The translations under genes were made by a program, and so were the position numbers. A DNA stretch of 38,015 nt, taken from Rodentolepis nana. Its lineage: Eukaryota > Platyhelminthes > Cestoda > Cyclophyllidea > Hymenolepididae. The DNA is taken from NCBI GenBank assembly GCA_900617975.1, contig UZAE01000100.1, forward strand, positions 1 to 38,015, written 5' to 3'. The number at the start of each line of letters is the position of its first letter. Positions within the stretch are counted from its first letter, which is position 1. The notes beneath the pieces are model-generated. The model did not search any database. It saw only the letters and a list, made by a program, of their open reading frames with translations, and had not been told where the DNA came from. Positions 14,014-26,566 of this stretch are shown piece by piece.

Positions 14014-14100
14014 ATTGGTTAAGCAAATTGTCCCCTCTCCACCCGGGAGGTATATAACTTTCACGTGCTTTTTCGACCGACTGATTTGACCCAATTTTAG
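14014..14100 (+). promoter_or_regulatory. Probable IMPDH core promoter
   Basis: Just upstream of the IMPDH start codon lie an ATTGG (inverted CCAAT box) at 14014-14018, a GC-rich patch with CCCGGG near 14042-14047, TATATAA at 14051-14057, and the E-box CACGTG at 14062-14067. A start about 30 bases after the TATA element would fall near 14085. The leader ends in CAATTTTAG at 14092-14100, eight bases before the first ATG. That could equally be a spliced-leader acceptor, in which case the mature 5' end would be trans-spliced. The motifs are seen; their use is inferred. Confidence 0.5.
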
Positions 14101-14108
14101 TTTCATTG

Positions 14109-17100
14109 ATGATGCCTAACGGTACTGTTTTTGAGGACGGTGTCTCAGCGCAGGAGCTTTTCAGGGAAAAGTCTGGCGTTACCTACAAGTAAGTAATATT
14201 GAATAACTAAATTATTGGAACAAATAATTTTCAGCTTTTAATCAAAATGTGTTTTGTCATTAATTTTAGTGATTTTATTATCCTTCCTGGTTATTTGGAT
14301 TTCCTTGCCCATGACGTAGATCTGTCGACCCGTCTGACTAAGAACATTGACATTAAACTTCCATTTATTTCTTCCCCGATGGATACCGTCACTGAAGCAG
14401 ATATGGCTATTGCTATGGGTGTATGTTTCCTAATTTTCCCCTCTAAATTTTAATTAGTTGTGTGGTGGTGTCGGCGTTGTTCATCACAATTGTTCAGTCG
14501 ATTTCCAAGTTAATCAAGTGCGTAAAGTCAAGAAATACGAACAGGGATTCATTCTGGATCCAATTGTTCTTGATCCTACCAGCACTCCCGGAGATGTCCT
14601 GAAGATTAGGAAAGAGCACGGATTTAGTGGAATTCCAATTACTGATACGGGTAAGATCGGCGGGAAGTTGCTCGGTCTTGTCACTCTACGGGATATTGAT
14701 TTCCTTGACGAGGCTCAACTCAACTCACCCGTTACTGAGGTATGTGATTACTTCAAGTAGATGTTAACTTCTTATTTTTAGTTTATGACTCCATTCGATT
14801 CCTTAGTCACTGCTTTTGATGGTATTCATCTGTCGGAAGCCAATAAGATTATGCAGAAAAGCAGGAAAGGTAGGTAAATTGTTTTTGTTCTCGTTTTTTA
14901 GGCGTCAAATTTTTGACCATGGGCTTTTTGTTTACACAGGTAAACTACCAATCATTAACGAGGGCAAGGAGCTGGTTTCCCTTATTTCCAGAACCGATCT
15001 TAAAAAGAATGTCAAACACCCTCTCTCTTCAAAAGATTCAAAGTTAGTCCATTTAGCACTCACTTTTTTAAAGTTATTACATGTTACTGCATGTGTATAT
15101 TTTTATTACATGATATCACTCAATATTCAATTTATTTCTAAATTAAATTTCTCATTTCCTTATGAATTTATTGCTATCTTTGGCGATGTTCAGTTATTTT
15201 GGTTATCCCTATTATTTTGCAGTTTGTAAGCTTCGGCTTGCAAAACTTTGTGGCATTTACACTATGTGAATGAAAGTGTTCTTGAATAATTTCTAAAAGG
15301 GCACAGCTAAGTCCCTTTAAAGCGAATTAACTATGAATCTGCAATATGTCCAAAATAAGAGATGTGCGAAGTCGTAAATGGGTTTCGTGTTGATCACTTT
15401 CATCATTTGCTGGGAACTTAATTGTTCAGTTTGTTGTTATTCGCACTATTCTGTACTTACTACTTCTAAATAAAAATATATTGATTTATCTTTCTATATG
15501 CATTCGGATCACTCCATATAGAAAGCTCTTATCCTATTTAAAGTGTTGACAACCTTTTCCACTCCCCTTTTTGGTAACTGCTGCTTTTCTTGTTGGTTTT
15601 AATCCTTGTTTGTCCATTTTACTGTAATTGCACAGGTAAAGAAGGCCTCGTGGCCACTGGTCTGGCAGAAGTTTACACTGCGTGTTGCTTCACAAACATT
15701 AATAAAACCGATGCTCCATATCGTTTGAGTGAGATTTTATTATCGTGCTAATTTCTCAAGACGAATGTTCGTTGTAAGGTTGACTTCTGTTGTGTACTTC
15801 CATTAATCTCTTGATTCCAAATTATTTCTATCTGACAAACGTAGTCTTCCTAGTAACTGCAATTCTGCATTTCATCTTATAAGGAAGCTATGATTTACTT
15901 TTTCAAATGCATCGTGTGCAAGTGGTAATTTTCTTCATTAAATTTCCAGCAAACGTATTTTGGTCGGTGGAGCCATCTCAACTCATGCTGATGGATGGGA
16001 CCGTGCTAAAGCCCTTCTTGACGCCGGTGTTGACTTCCTGCTTCTCGTAAGTTCTTTAGTTGCTTCATTATTGGTTAAATTACTATGGGAATAAGGCTTA
16101 CTTCCGTGACCTCATGAGCCTTAAACCAGTTTTATACATTAGCAGAATGATTATAGTTGCGGATTTGCTGTTTTCAGTTTACCATAGGGTGTTTACCCTT
16201 TCCTATTCGAATTAGTGCAGTTCATGTGACATCAAAAATTAATCGTTGCCTCTTTATTTCTCCTGTGGTACCATTTAAAGTTAAATTTGTCTACAGTTGG
16301 AGCGCTTGTTACGCTAATCAGACAAATCTATTTACTTGTTTGAATCGACCTTTCTATTTTCTATGTCACAAGTTTACGAGTTTTAAGATATCATCTCGAA
16401 ATTATCCGTTTTCAGCTATTTTGAAAATTACTTTCTGAACCAGTGTGAACGAGATGTGTTGTGATTAGTTAGAAATGTTTAGTAAAGCTTGGCGTGGTAA
16501 TCATGCTTTATAATTCCCTTTCTAGCTGTTAAAAGGCCATTAACAAAGAACGGTGATATCATAAAATTTAATCTCTAAGTGGAACCCATCAAAAGTTCAA
16601 ATAGTCTGGGGCAAGATATTTGGTTTCAGTAGTCAACTAGGTCTGAATAAATTTCTCATTCTTTGTATTATTTCAGCAATTAGGTTGTCACTTATTCAAA
16701 CTGTTCGAGAAAAGAGTAGTAGAAAAACGAATCAGAAAAATTTAAGTCGATCACATCTGCTTTTTCTATTAATATCAGCTTGATTACCGATCATATAGGT
16801 TTGAGCATGTAGGTTAATGCTTCAATGTTGAGGGGTTTTCTAATTAAGCACTTGCTTATAAGTGATAGCGTCGCATTTCATTGCTTAGAAACGTGCGATT
16901 TTGGTGTTAGACCATATCACCCCCTTTCACCTCACTTCCCCTTAATCAACCCTCCTCCTTCTAACTGAACTTAAATTATTTGCTTATCTAATTTCGTCAT
17001 TAAAGTTTAAAATGACTGCCTTGATTAAAATCTCTCTTTTGGTTTCAGCCTTTTGGGAAAAGGTAAGGGTTAGTGAGTAATTAGATGGATAAATAGATGC

Positions 17101-19837
17101 TATAGATGACCTAATCTAGATTCTAAATATCATAATGCTGCTTACTGATAAATGTTCTATAAAATCTACAGTTATTTTTTGTCTTCTAGGATTCGTCCCA
17201 AGGCAATAGTATCTTCCAAATAGATATGCTGAAACGCCTCAAATGCACATATCCTCAAGTAGACGTCATTGCTGGCAATGGTTAGTCAATCCCTCTATCA
17301 TACAAATGTTCTGTAATTTGTCTGTCTTGAGTTCAACGATTAATAAATGGTTACACCCTTTTATTTGAGGTAGTGACGTCTTTGACCATGATGATGTCTG
17401 ATTTGATTGTTCAAATCCGCACTCCATTTTTTCCAATAGTCGAGTGGGGTTGTGGTCACTTTGTACACCTGTTAAGTCAGTTCTTTAAATCTAGCAAACG
17501 AATGACCAACTGTCAAGGCCGATCATGGATTGAATAACAGAATGAAATATTCTAATCTGACTGACAATAGCTTTCACTTTTTACTCAGGTAGACCTTTAT
17601 AATACAATTATCATCGAAATTCCTACTACTTGTGTCATTGTATCACTTCTCCTGCTATCAGATAAAGGGTTCCATTAATACGAATTAATTTTCGTATTAA
17701 TTGGTAGAACTACTAATTTTCATAAAATAAACATTTTGTCAAAGAATTTGACCCCTGATAACCTCTACTTGCAGTCAATTTATCCTAAATTGAATGATTC
17801 AACAGCGGTTCCCAAAAGGTCATTACTAAAGCTTGTGTTCGCGTAATTCCTTCGCATTTAGCGCTCTCTTTCCAAACATTTGCTTGGGTCACAGAGCCTC
17901 TCACATTTGGCTTGTTTTTCAAGATGACCTTAGCATTTTTTACAGCAATGGTAGCTGGTATTTTACTCATCAACTCATTGCGTTTAATTTTAGCAAACAT
18001 GTTGCTTATCTGATGCGTAAGGTTTTATCGTAAAAAATGCTTTGCTTACGTTCGTATCAACGATTCAAGGCGCCTACTGCTCTATATTACTTTGGATGAA
18101 AGCTTGAATAATACTCTTGCACTGAATGTCGGTTTTATGAACAGACTCACTTTTATTCGTGCCTTTATAAATGCTTATTTCACAAAGCAATTTTTATTTT
18201 TCAGAAAGTAGAATAAAAAATCCACATGCAACTGTTCAGGTGGAGCGAATTCGTGGATGCCAAAAAGTGAATTTTGAAATGACTCTCAGATTTTGAGCAC
18301 TTAGTATCTAGATTATTTTCTCCTTAACCTTTAATTCAAGAAGATAGTTTTCAAAGTCTTTTTATTTCGGAATTGTTGTCATCTCTCTTTATTAGCGATT
18401 TATGATTTTTCTTGTAGTTGTCACCTGTGCCCAGGCCAAGAACTTGATCGATGCTGGTGCTGATGCTTTGCGTGTTGGCATGGGTAGCGGATCAATTTGC
18501 ATTACCCAGGAGGTCACTGCTGTGGGTCGCGCACAAGCTACTGCTGTCTACAAGGTAAGTTGATCGAAGATGGATTCTCATCTATCTAAATATTCACAGC
18601 CTAATATTTATAATATGTAGGGACATAAGAACTAATTACTATGGAGATATTCAAATTATACAACTGATAACATTTTTTGAGGGTGAGATTTAAGCGACTA
18701 GGCGTTGCCTATAAACTAGTGCTTTTTGATAATATACACAGGGTGTGTCCGAATTGTTTTTAATGTTTGTTTTCTCTTAATCGTTTTCACTCAACTCGAC
18801 TATGTGGTTATCTAGGGTGGGACCATTTATCTCCCTCTGAAATAGTTTATTCCTCAACTTCGGGAACTTATCAATTGGCGTTCAAATAAAATAAATTGAG
18901 TTCCATGACTTCAGTGGTGTGTAATGCGATTAACTTGTTCGTTTATCTAATTACAAGCCATTTGGTGCTTTTAATGTCCAGCTACGCTTGTCAATACTTT
19001 TTTTGGAGAAAACTTCCAATGAATCCGATTACATTTTTAGGTTTCTGAGTATGCTCGCAAGTTTGATGTCCCCGTTATTGCTGACGGTGGAATTTCAACC
19101 GCTGGAACTATTGTGAAGGCTCTATCCCTCGGTGCTTCAACAGTTATGATGGGTTCTCTCGTTGCAGGGACCACCGAAGCTCCTGGCGAATATTTCCTCT
19201 CTAAGGGATTCCGAGTCAAGAAATACCGCGGTGAGTTTTTCTATTTATTTCTCTTTAGTAGTTTGAAAAAAAAGGCATTAAATTTTTATGACTTTTGTAT
19301 CTTATGTAGGAATGGGAAGCCTGGATGCTATGTCTTGCAATCAATCAAGTCAGAATCGCTACTTCTCGGATCAAGACAGCGTTAAGGTTGCTCAGGGTGT
19401 CTCAGGTGCTATTATGGATCGTGGATCGATTCACCAACTTGTCCCATATCTTGCTGCTGGCCTCCAACATGGAATGCAGCAGATTGGTGCCCGCTCTTTG
19501 GCTAACCTTTATGAGAAGATGTCTAGTGGAGAGCTTCGCTTTGAACGTCGTACTCCCTCTGCTCAGATTGAGGGCTCCGTACACAGCCTCCACTCGTAAG
19601 TTCATATGATTCAAACTACTTATTAGACAATGTAATTGTAAGAGGGTTGCGATATTAACGGAGAATCTGCTTACAGTGTTAGTTATTCAGGAATAGCCTC
19701 TACTGTAGATAGGTATGATAACATTAATGTTGTGTACGACTTAGATGTTGTATGCACAAAAATTTGTTTCTTCAGTACTAATATTTCAATTACTGAGTTT
19801 TTATCTTCATTTCAGTTATGAAAAACGTCTGTTTTAA
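14109..19837 (+). CDS. IMPDH: Inosine-5'-monophosphate dehydrogenase, complete, 11 exons
   Basis: Oxidises IMP to XMP with NAD+, the committed step to guanine nucleotides, in the cytosol. Exons: 14109-14188, 14270-14420, 14458-14739, 14782-14869, 14940-15042, 15950-16046, 17190-17280, 18418-18554, 19041-19230, 19310-19595, 19816-19837. All introns are GT-AG and the sum is 1527 nt (508 residues; human enzymes are 514). Visible family features: [17 protein letters not shown] near 60-77; two CBS (Bateman) modules at about 110-235; [22 protein letters not shown] with catalytic Cys325; [15 protein letters not shown]; catalytic Arg423-Tyr424 in SSQNRYF; C-terminus HSYEKRLF. No lesion was found. Two ATGs are adjacent (14109 and 14112); either could start the protein. 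In flatworms that rely on purine salvage this enzyme would feed GMP synthesis from salvaged IMP; that role is inferred from related parasites. Confidence 0.98.
15043..18417 (+). other. IMPDH introns 5-7 (907, 1143 and 1137 nt)
   Basis: Apart from exons 6 (15950-16046) and 7 (17190-17280), this span is intronic. It is T-rich on the plus strand, has good GT and AG ends, and contains no recognisable nested gene or transposon. Open frames at 16157-16438, 17785-18000 and 17833-18033 have no family resemblance and appear to be chance. Confidence 0.85.
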
Positions 19838-19918
19838 AAGGACTGACCGATTTCTGGGTGTGGTGAATCTTCGACGTTGAAATTTCTCTACTTCTTGATT
19901 AAATCGTGTCGAAATAAA
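19838..19918 (+). terminator. IMPDH 3' untranslated region with poly(A) signal
   Basis: An AATAAA hexamer at 19913-19918 lies 76 bases after the TAA stop. It is the first canonical signal downstream and would give a short 3' untranslated region. Confidence 0.7.
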
Positions 19919-22900
19919 ATAGATACTTTAGCTGATGCTTGCTTTTTCGCTTTCAGTTCCTATTACTAATTAAGGTCAGTAGTGTCTGAGATAGAGATTT
20001 TGCCGACTGTGGATAGAAATTTAACATGGCACAGTAGAACTTGGGCTATCCTCAAAACTGATTAAGCTTTTAGCTCAAATGTGGTATAAAGTAGCAATAG
20101 TGGGTACGGATATTAGATGAAAATGCGCAGGTCATGGAATGATTCCAGCCAACTTCTCATAACTGCTTCTCAATCGTTAATCGGCATGCGCTTCAAGATG
20201 CAAATATTTGCAGCTCTTTGCCAAAAAATGCTTTTTACATAATATGAGAACCGTCAAATAGCTGAATTTAAACATTAACTAGATAAGGTATGATTCTAAC
20301 AACTGCCGCACGCTTATAATTTCATCGGTATTCAAATCAGTTGTTGGGATGAAAACATTAGGTTTGAGAATCGCTTTCACTTGCCAGTCGATACAGGGTC
20401 AAACCAGGAGACTTCTAAAGTTGACGGGTTTATGGAATGCTGTAAACCTTGCTTTCCATTTCGGAGCCAAATGAGCCATCTTTAATTTATTACCTCAAAG
20501 TTATTGTTGATTTGCATTATTTCCTGAAGAATTATATCAATTTTGATGCAATCGGTTGCGCGAGCGAAATCGGATCTGAGGATCTGTTGATTTCTTTGTA
20601 CCACAGTAAATTCGTAGTCGATTTTTCAATTCTCTAGTTTTTAATTGATTATTTCGCTGTCTTCGAGGAGTGTTGAGTAGCTATAATGGTCGAAGCGAGT
20701 CATCATAATCTTTAGCGACTCCGTCGAATTACAGTCACACGTTCCTTTTTTACCACTCATATGAGCCCAGAAAGGTTCAGGAGGAGGCTTAGTGTGCGAA
20801 TACCTTATCACACTACTGTAAAATAACTTAATAAAATTTCGATAAATCATCCTGAACAGCTTGAATCGATAATTTATTTATTACTTCTATGTCTCTAAGC
20901 TTGTTTTCAATAAAGGTCATAGTTCATTTGAACAGACTAGTATGATCTGCCTAATTTTGTCAGCCCTCAGAATTTTATGCTGAAAATCTACAATCCACAT
21001 TTACTTATCTTAGGTAATTATTGCCTCATCAATCACAATATCCTCCATCTCTCGCTAAAGCAGACGAAATTTCGATATCTGACAACTCGCTATTAACAGG
21101 GAAGTTACAAACTGGAACGCACTCAAACCGACTTTTAAGAACAAGCATTAAATCTCCTTTCAAGCTTACTTAAAATTCGATGCAACTATCTCATCAGCAC
21201 TCACAGATCTGACACTGATTACTTATCTGAGAGATTCAAATTTTGTCCCTCCTGAAATTGGAATTGAGGTTTCATTGGAACAGGAATTTTTCGGCTATTT
21301 TGCTTTACATTTGCTTCCCAGTTTCTTTTTGGACCAGATACGTGCTAATTCAACTGTGTAAAGCTGGAGCATTATTAGTAATAATAACAGGGCAAACGCT
21401 TTGTCATTTTAACAGTGGACATGAATAACGGTATGCGTAAAATAGGAGAGGGTTCGATTGGAAGGAGAAAGCAAAGTTTTGACGTCAAAATTCTTAAACA
21501 AGCTTCAATTTGATGGTAATTGTTTAATAAGTCAAGTATTGTTCCCTGCTTGCAAAGACTACTATTTGCCTCTGGGATTGAGAAATGCACGTTTTGTACG
21601 GTATGTCTAGATCCTACTGATTGTTTGATTGAGTTGAATGATTGTTCATACCATTTCAACGCTCCTTCTTGTCTAATAGGCAGAAGAGCTTGCTGTTGCT
21701 AGCTAACATGATTATAATACAGTACAACTAATTGGAGTTCACTCAAGTTGAACAGGGGTGAAATATAACAAGTGAATGATTGATCGATACGCCAGATGCG
21801 CTTTGAGATTAACCTTAGTGAGCTCACTTGAGTCCAACCTTAGTTAAAATGCCAGCGCTAGTCTGAACTAGCTCCAACAAATAATTTTTCTATTCAAGAT
21901 TCTTTATGTTCTGCCTTTTAGTTTCTAATTCCTTATCACCATTTATTAAAAAATTCTGTTATGCAACTTAAATAACCTAATAATGTGGACATATGTTAGG
22001 CTATTTTTTTGTATGGGTTTGCCGGTTTACATAGGCACTTAACTCAAGTCCTTAGTCCTATTAACTAAATTAAATTAATTAGTGTCATGACTAATCATCC
22101 AATTGCATCATTTTGTCAAAACTTTTGAATGTGGAGAAGACCGATTTCTCTAGAAACTTGTTGAAAGTACTGGCAATACAAGGTGAAACACATTATTTAT
22201 TAGAACGTAGATAACCGAATGCTTCAATAATTAAAGTGAAGGGAGACTTCTGACATGCTTTAATACCCATTCAACTCTTATTTCATCACATCATATGCTT
22301 TAATACTACTAAATGTTTAGAGTTTATAAAATGTATTTTCCTTTAATAACAATGCCTAATAGTTCGGCATTTTAATTTGTTTCATAAGTTTAGCCCTGTA
22401 ATTGGTCTCCAATAAAATGCCATATTTTCTTTTATTTTTTTCCTAAAAAACTCAAGTACTTGAATGAATGCGCTTGCATTATCGTCTTCACTGGTAATTA
22501 GGTTACACTCGCAAGTAACAGGGTGGTTTAATGGCTTAAATTGCCTCAATTCAATTTCATTATCCTATAATGGGATGAGTAATGGAAATTAATTACATTT
22601 ATCGCGGAGTTGAGGGAGGTCTAAAATGATGCTGAGATTTCGAGTTGCATTTGATTATTACATTATGTATACCACTCCCTAATAACTAAACCACAGTCGG
22701 TCAATGACAAGATGCTTTGAAATTTGGCCTTTTAAAAAAGCTTTTGCAAGTTGCACTGTTGAGCTAATTTTCTCAAGAACTGATAGGGGTATCAAAAGCA
22801 CCATATAATGCAGACTGAATGCCAGGAATCATATTTTATTTGATTTCAAGAGGTATCAAATTATTCCTTTGTTTATATTGTAAAATCAAAAAGCTTTGAA

Positions 22901-24099
22901 GATCTATTGCAGTATTTTAAATTGAATCAATAACATAAATAGCGAAGGCGATATCTACTATCTGCTTTGGCTGTTGGAAGTTGTGGCGGATTGCTACACT
23001 AATAAGCCTTGACTATACTCAGAAATTTCAATGGCAGATTCGCCTGTTTGAAAATCTCCTAGAAGTAGCAAAGCTACCCCAAAGCTATTGAGGAAGCAGA
23101 CGTATCACACGGAACACATTTATTTGGAAAGTGCGCGTGGGGTGTGTCCTGACAAGGAGCTAGTCCTCATTTTAATTTGGCAGATTTGATAAATCAAACG
23201 AGGACTATTGATTTGCGATTGGCTGTGTTCCCCACACTCAGGACCGCACGTATTCCCACTGCGAAGGCGCACGGCTTGAGATTACCTGTTCAGCGGTGAC
23301 GTTGTGTGCTTCACAAAGAAAAGGAATTAATAAGGTGACATATTATCGACTACCCATCCCAATTAACTACACACCAACTTCTAAATATCGCGGAGCACAA
23401 TTATTTACAAACCTATTTATTGAATCCTGTAAATTGTACTTCAAGGCGTCAGTTCAAACAACGGAATGGACCTTATAATCGTAGTTTGATTGATACTTTG
23501 AATGTAGCGAATCTGCTTTAACTCCTTTTTACCGAGAATAATTACTGTTCACAAATTTAAATTTCTTTCCAATATTATTATTTTATTTTGGGTTGAAGCA
23601 AAATCATGACTTTAAGCATACAACTATTGGGGAAGATTAGTGCCGAAAAAGTTTAAACTCAGGTGCAGTGAGAGCTCATATCTGCATAAGGCAATCTGCA
23701 ACTAGATTGAGGGAAACAGCTTTTAGGATTAATCAGCTCTTAGTTATTAATTCATTGAATATTCAATTTCTATTTATGAAAACCTTTGCAAATTGAAAAT
23801 GCAATGTTTGTTACTGTATCAGATTTAATTAAACTGAAATTTAAAGCGATTTTTGGTGAAAGTACACTTCCAAATGCAGCCTATTTTCCCTCACCTAAGA
23901 AGTTAACTAATTTCTGTCTCAATAACCAATTAAAATCTCAATTAGATGCACTCACTGTCAAAGGTACTTTAGGGACCGTTTATTGTATTTAAGATCTTGC
24001 AGCAAGAGGACATAACGAGACATATTAATTTATCAATAGCATGCGGAAATCGTAGTTTAAAATTCTGCTCTGAGATTGTACGGGATCTGTTGATAGATA
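19919..24099. other. Intergenic stretch without a supportable gene
   Basis: Open frames here are all under about 100 codons, and none combines splice sites with protein-family resemblance. The DNA is AT-rich except for a GC-richer island at about 22970-23290, which looks like an inserted repeat (see the palindrome entry). No RNA gene was recognised. Confidence 0.6.
23131..23249. repeat. Imperfect palindrome in a GC-richer island
   Basis: TAGTCCTCATTT at 23161-23172 pairs with AAACGAGGACTA at 23196-23207 with one mismatch. The loop contains a smaller inverted repeat, GATTTGATAAATC, at 23183-23195. Further out, GTGCGCGTGGGGTGTGTCC at 23131-23149 faces a rough reverse complement ending CCCCACACTCAGGACCGCAC at 23230-23249. 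The base composition differs from the surroundings, suggesting a fragment of a mobile element or a structured RNA. No coding frame or known terminal motif was recognised. Confidence 0.5.
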
Positions 24100-25409
24100 T
24101 TGGGTTAGCAACTAAGTCATTGCCGTTTTTGTTGACGGATTCACTCTATACTTTCTTTTGTTTTGTTAACGTGGCCAGAGCATCTAACCTTTATTTTTTT
24201 CTTACCGTATGGACTTCTAGGTTAATTGGTAAAAATTTTTTTTGTTTAGTTCTTTAGTTTTGTTTTTATCCCAATTTAAAAATGAAAGAACAGGACGTGC
24301 ACTTCCGACACATTTTATTGTATTACTTCCGAAAAGGCAAGAACGCATCGCAAGCACAAAAGAAGTTATGTGGCGTATATGGAGATGAAGCCTTAAAAGA
24401 AAGGCAGTGTCGAAATTGGTTTGAAAGATTTCGTTCCGGTGATTTTTCACTGAAAAATTCACAACGATCTGGCCGCCCAGTCGAAGTGGATGAAACCCAT
24501 ATCAAGGCCATTATCGATTCAAATCGTCACAGCACAACACGAGATATTGCAGAGAAGCTGCTCAATGTGTCGCATACATGCATTGAAGTAAAATGAAACC
24601 CTTGGTTATGTCAAGAAACTTGATTTATGGATCCCTCACCAGTTAAAGGAAATTCATTTGACGCAACGGATTAGCATCTGTGATTCGCCGCTACTGAAAC
24701 GCAATGAGAATGAGAATGATCCATTTCTGAAGAACCTAGTTACTGGCGACGAAAAGTGGATAGTTTATAACAATGTTACTCGCAAGAGATCATGGGTGAA
24801 GCAAGATCAACCAGCCCAAACAGTATGAAAAGCAGAGATTCACCAAAAAAGATTATGCTGTCAGTCTGGTGGTGGGATCACAAAGGAATTTTGTATTTTG
24901 AACTCATGCCGCAGAACCAAACGATAAATTCAAATGTGTATGTTGAACAACTGGCAAAACTGAAGGATGCAGTTGAAGATAAGCGGCCGCCGGCATTATC
25001 AAATCGGAAGGCTGTTGTTTTCCATCATGATAACGCAAGGCCCCACACATATTTGGTTACTCGGCAAAAATTATTGGAACTGGGTTGGGATGTTTTGTTT
25101 TGTTTTGTTACACCCACCATATAGCCCTGACCTTGCGCCTTCGGATTACCATTTGTTTCGTTCCATGCAAAACTCTTTAAATGGTAAAATTGTTAACAAC
25201 GCGGATGATGTCGGATCACACCTAATTCAGTTTTTTAATAGCAAAGACCAGACATTTTACGAACGGGGAATTTTTACTCTGCCAGAACGATGGAAGAAGG
25301 TAATCGACAAGAACGGCCAATATCTAATTGAATAAAGTTATATTTTTAAACAAAAATTCCGAATTTGCCTTCTTATTTGAAATCGGCAATGACTTAGTTG
25401 CCAACCTAA
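24100..25409 (+). mobile_element. Mariner transposon, copy 1 (1310 bp, defective)
   Basis: The element has terminal inverted repeats of about 26 bp (24100-24125 beginning TTGGGTTAGC; 25384-25409, whose complement begins TTAGGTTGGC), differing at two positions. TA dinucleotides flank it at 24098-24099 and 25410-25411, the target duplication expected for Tc1/mariner. The length is normal for a full mariner. It carries a broken transposase of the mariner D,D34D type, similar in feel to the cecropia/Hsmar1 branch. The second copy at 34232-35541 has the same length. By eye I find only four base differences between them, three of them in the inverted repeats. Confidence 0.97.
24282..25335 (+). pseudogene. 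Mariner transposase pseudogene (copy 1)
   Basis: A DDD transposase would excise and reinsert the element. The reading runs in three pieces: ATG at 24282 to about 24596 (N-terminal helix-turn-helix DNA-binding part, with WFERFRSGD and RSGRP), then a frameshift. The next part, from about 24601, contains TGDEKW (first catalytic Asp) and is interrupted by TGA at 24826-24828. A missing A in the A-run at about 24844-24849 shifts the frame again, and this piece carries FHHDNARPH (second Asp). A tandem TTTTG expansion near 25093-25107 adds about 10 bases before HPPYSPDLAPSDYH (third Asp). Without that insertion the Asp-Asp spacing is 34. The frame ends NGQYLIE then TAA. It cannot make an active enzyme. 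Confidence 0.95.
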
Positions 25410-25411
25410 TA

Positions 25412-26566
25412 TAAACAACCCAAGTTAACGGAAATTCTTCTCCTACGATAATTTTAGCACGCATGACGTTTTGAAAACACTTCACAATGGTGTAAGGACA
25501 TGATCTTATTAGGTGAGATGAATGGATCTAATTATATTTAATTCTTTATATTAGTTTTTCTGGTGGTTACTTATGACTTTGGCACATGCAGTACCTGCAC
25601 TGAAACTCTCCCTCTCTCTACCTTGTTTATCCCACCCTAAATTATGCAACAGCGCAAGCAGCATGAAATGTTATTAATTACGTGGCAAAACAGCTTTAAA
25701 TAAAAATATTAATTAGAAGTGAAATTTTTACCGCACACATAGTGGACAAATACTTTTTTTTACAAAATGATGATTTTAACTTCCTTTTCCTCATTTTAGA
25801 TATTTAAAATCATATTATGGAAAAGTACATTGGTGACGTGGCGTGAAAAGGGTTCATCTGCATGGTCAGAGGTGGTGAGTTCTATGCGGAACGGTGGAAA
25901 ATGAGTAGTAATACAAATTATAGCTTATTTTTACCCATGAGGCTTGAAAATAAAGGAAATATCTCTCACTGCCGAGAGAGGATAACAGAGATTGTCACAA
26001 TCTGGGGCATCTTAGACGTACTTCAACGCTCACATACTTCAGATCTGATAAGAAGTGACATCCACTTTAATCTGTCAGCTATCGCTTTATTAAATAATTT
26101 CGTTTACCAACTTCAATGCCTACCTCTGATAAGTGAAGAATTTGAAATGCTAAGTTAGTAGCATCTTGTAAATAAAACAATACTATCATTGAATGGTTTG
26201 AGTGAATTACGTCATAAATTGAAGTTTAGCATCAAGTCATATTTTACGAGTCACAAACAACCCTTAATCAGGATAAAACATATTGTACAGTTTTCGTAAT
26301 TATCACAAAATTATACTTCAATTCACTAAATTAGAGACATGAATTTCTAATATGAAATGAAATTAAGGTAGTGTCAAAATTAATCCCCCCCCCTACAGAA
26401 AACTTCAACCAATGTACATATAATTTTTAGTTGTGTAACTAATTACAACAAATCCTTCATAACCAATGAGATGACTGGTGTTTGAGATGCCTCTTAATTA
26501 CACATCATTCGATTAAGGACTTGAATTAGTTTGCTTCATAGCAGTGAATCGGTGATTTTTGAGAAG
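25412..26566. other. Spacer between mariner copy 1 and the micro-exon gene
   Basis: AT-rich DNA. The open frame at 25862-26158 (plus, 98 codons) has no splice context or family resemblance. A C-run lies at about 26385-26393. The last 60 bases should include the promoter or leader of the following gene. An in-frame TGA precedes its ATG, and TTCATAGCAG near 26536-26545 could be a splice acceptor if an upstream exon exists. Confidence 0.5.

Noticed and set aside
14816..15229. 137-codon open frame overlapping IMPDH exons 4-5
   Set aside because: It crosses exon and intron boundaries and is in the enzyme's frame only over exon 5 (about 14940-15042). The spliced IMPDH model explains the conserved part.
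25862..26158. 98-codon plus-strand open frame upstream of the micro-exon gene
   Set aside because: No motif, no splice context and ordinary base composition. It does not connect in phase to the first MEG exon.
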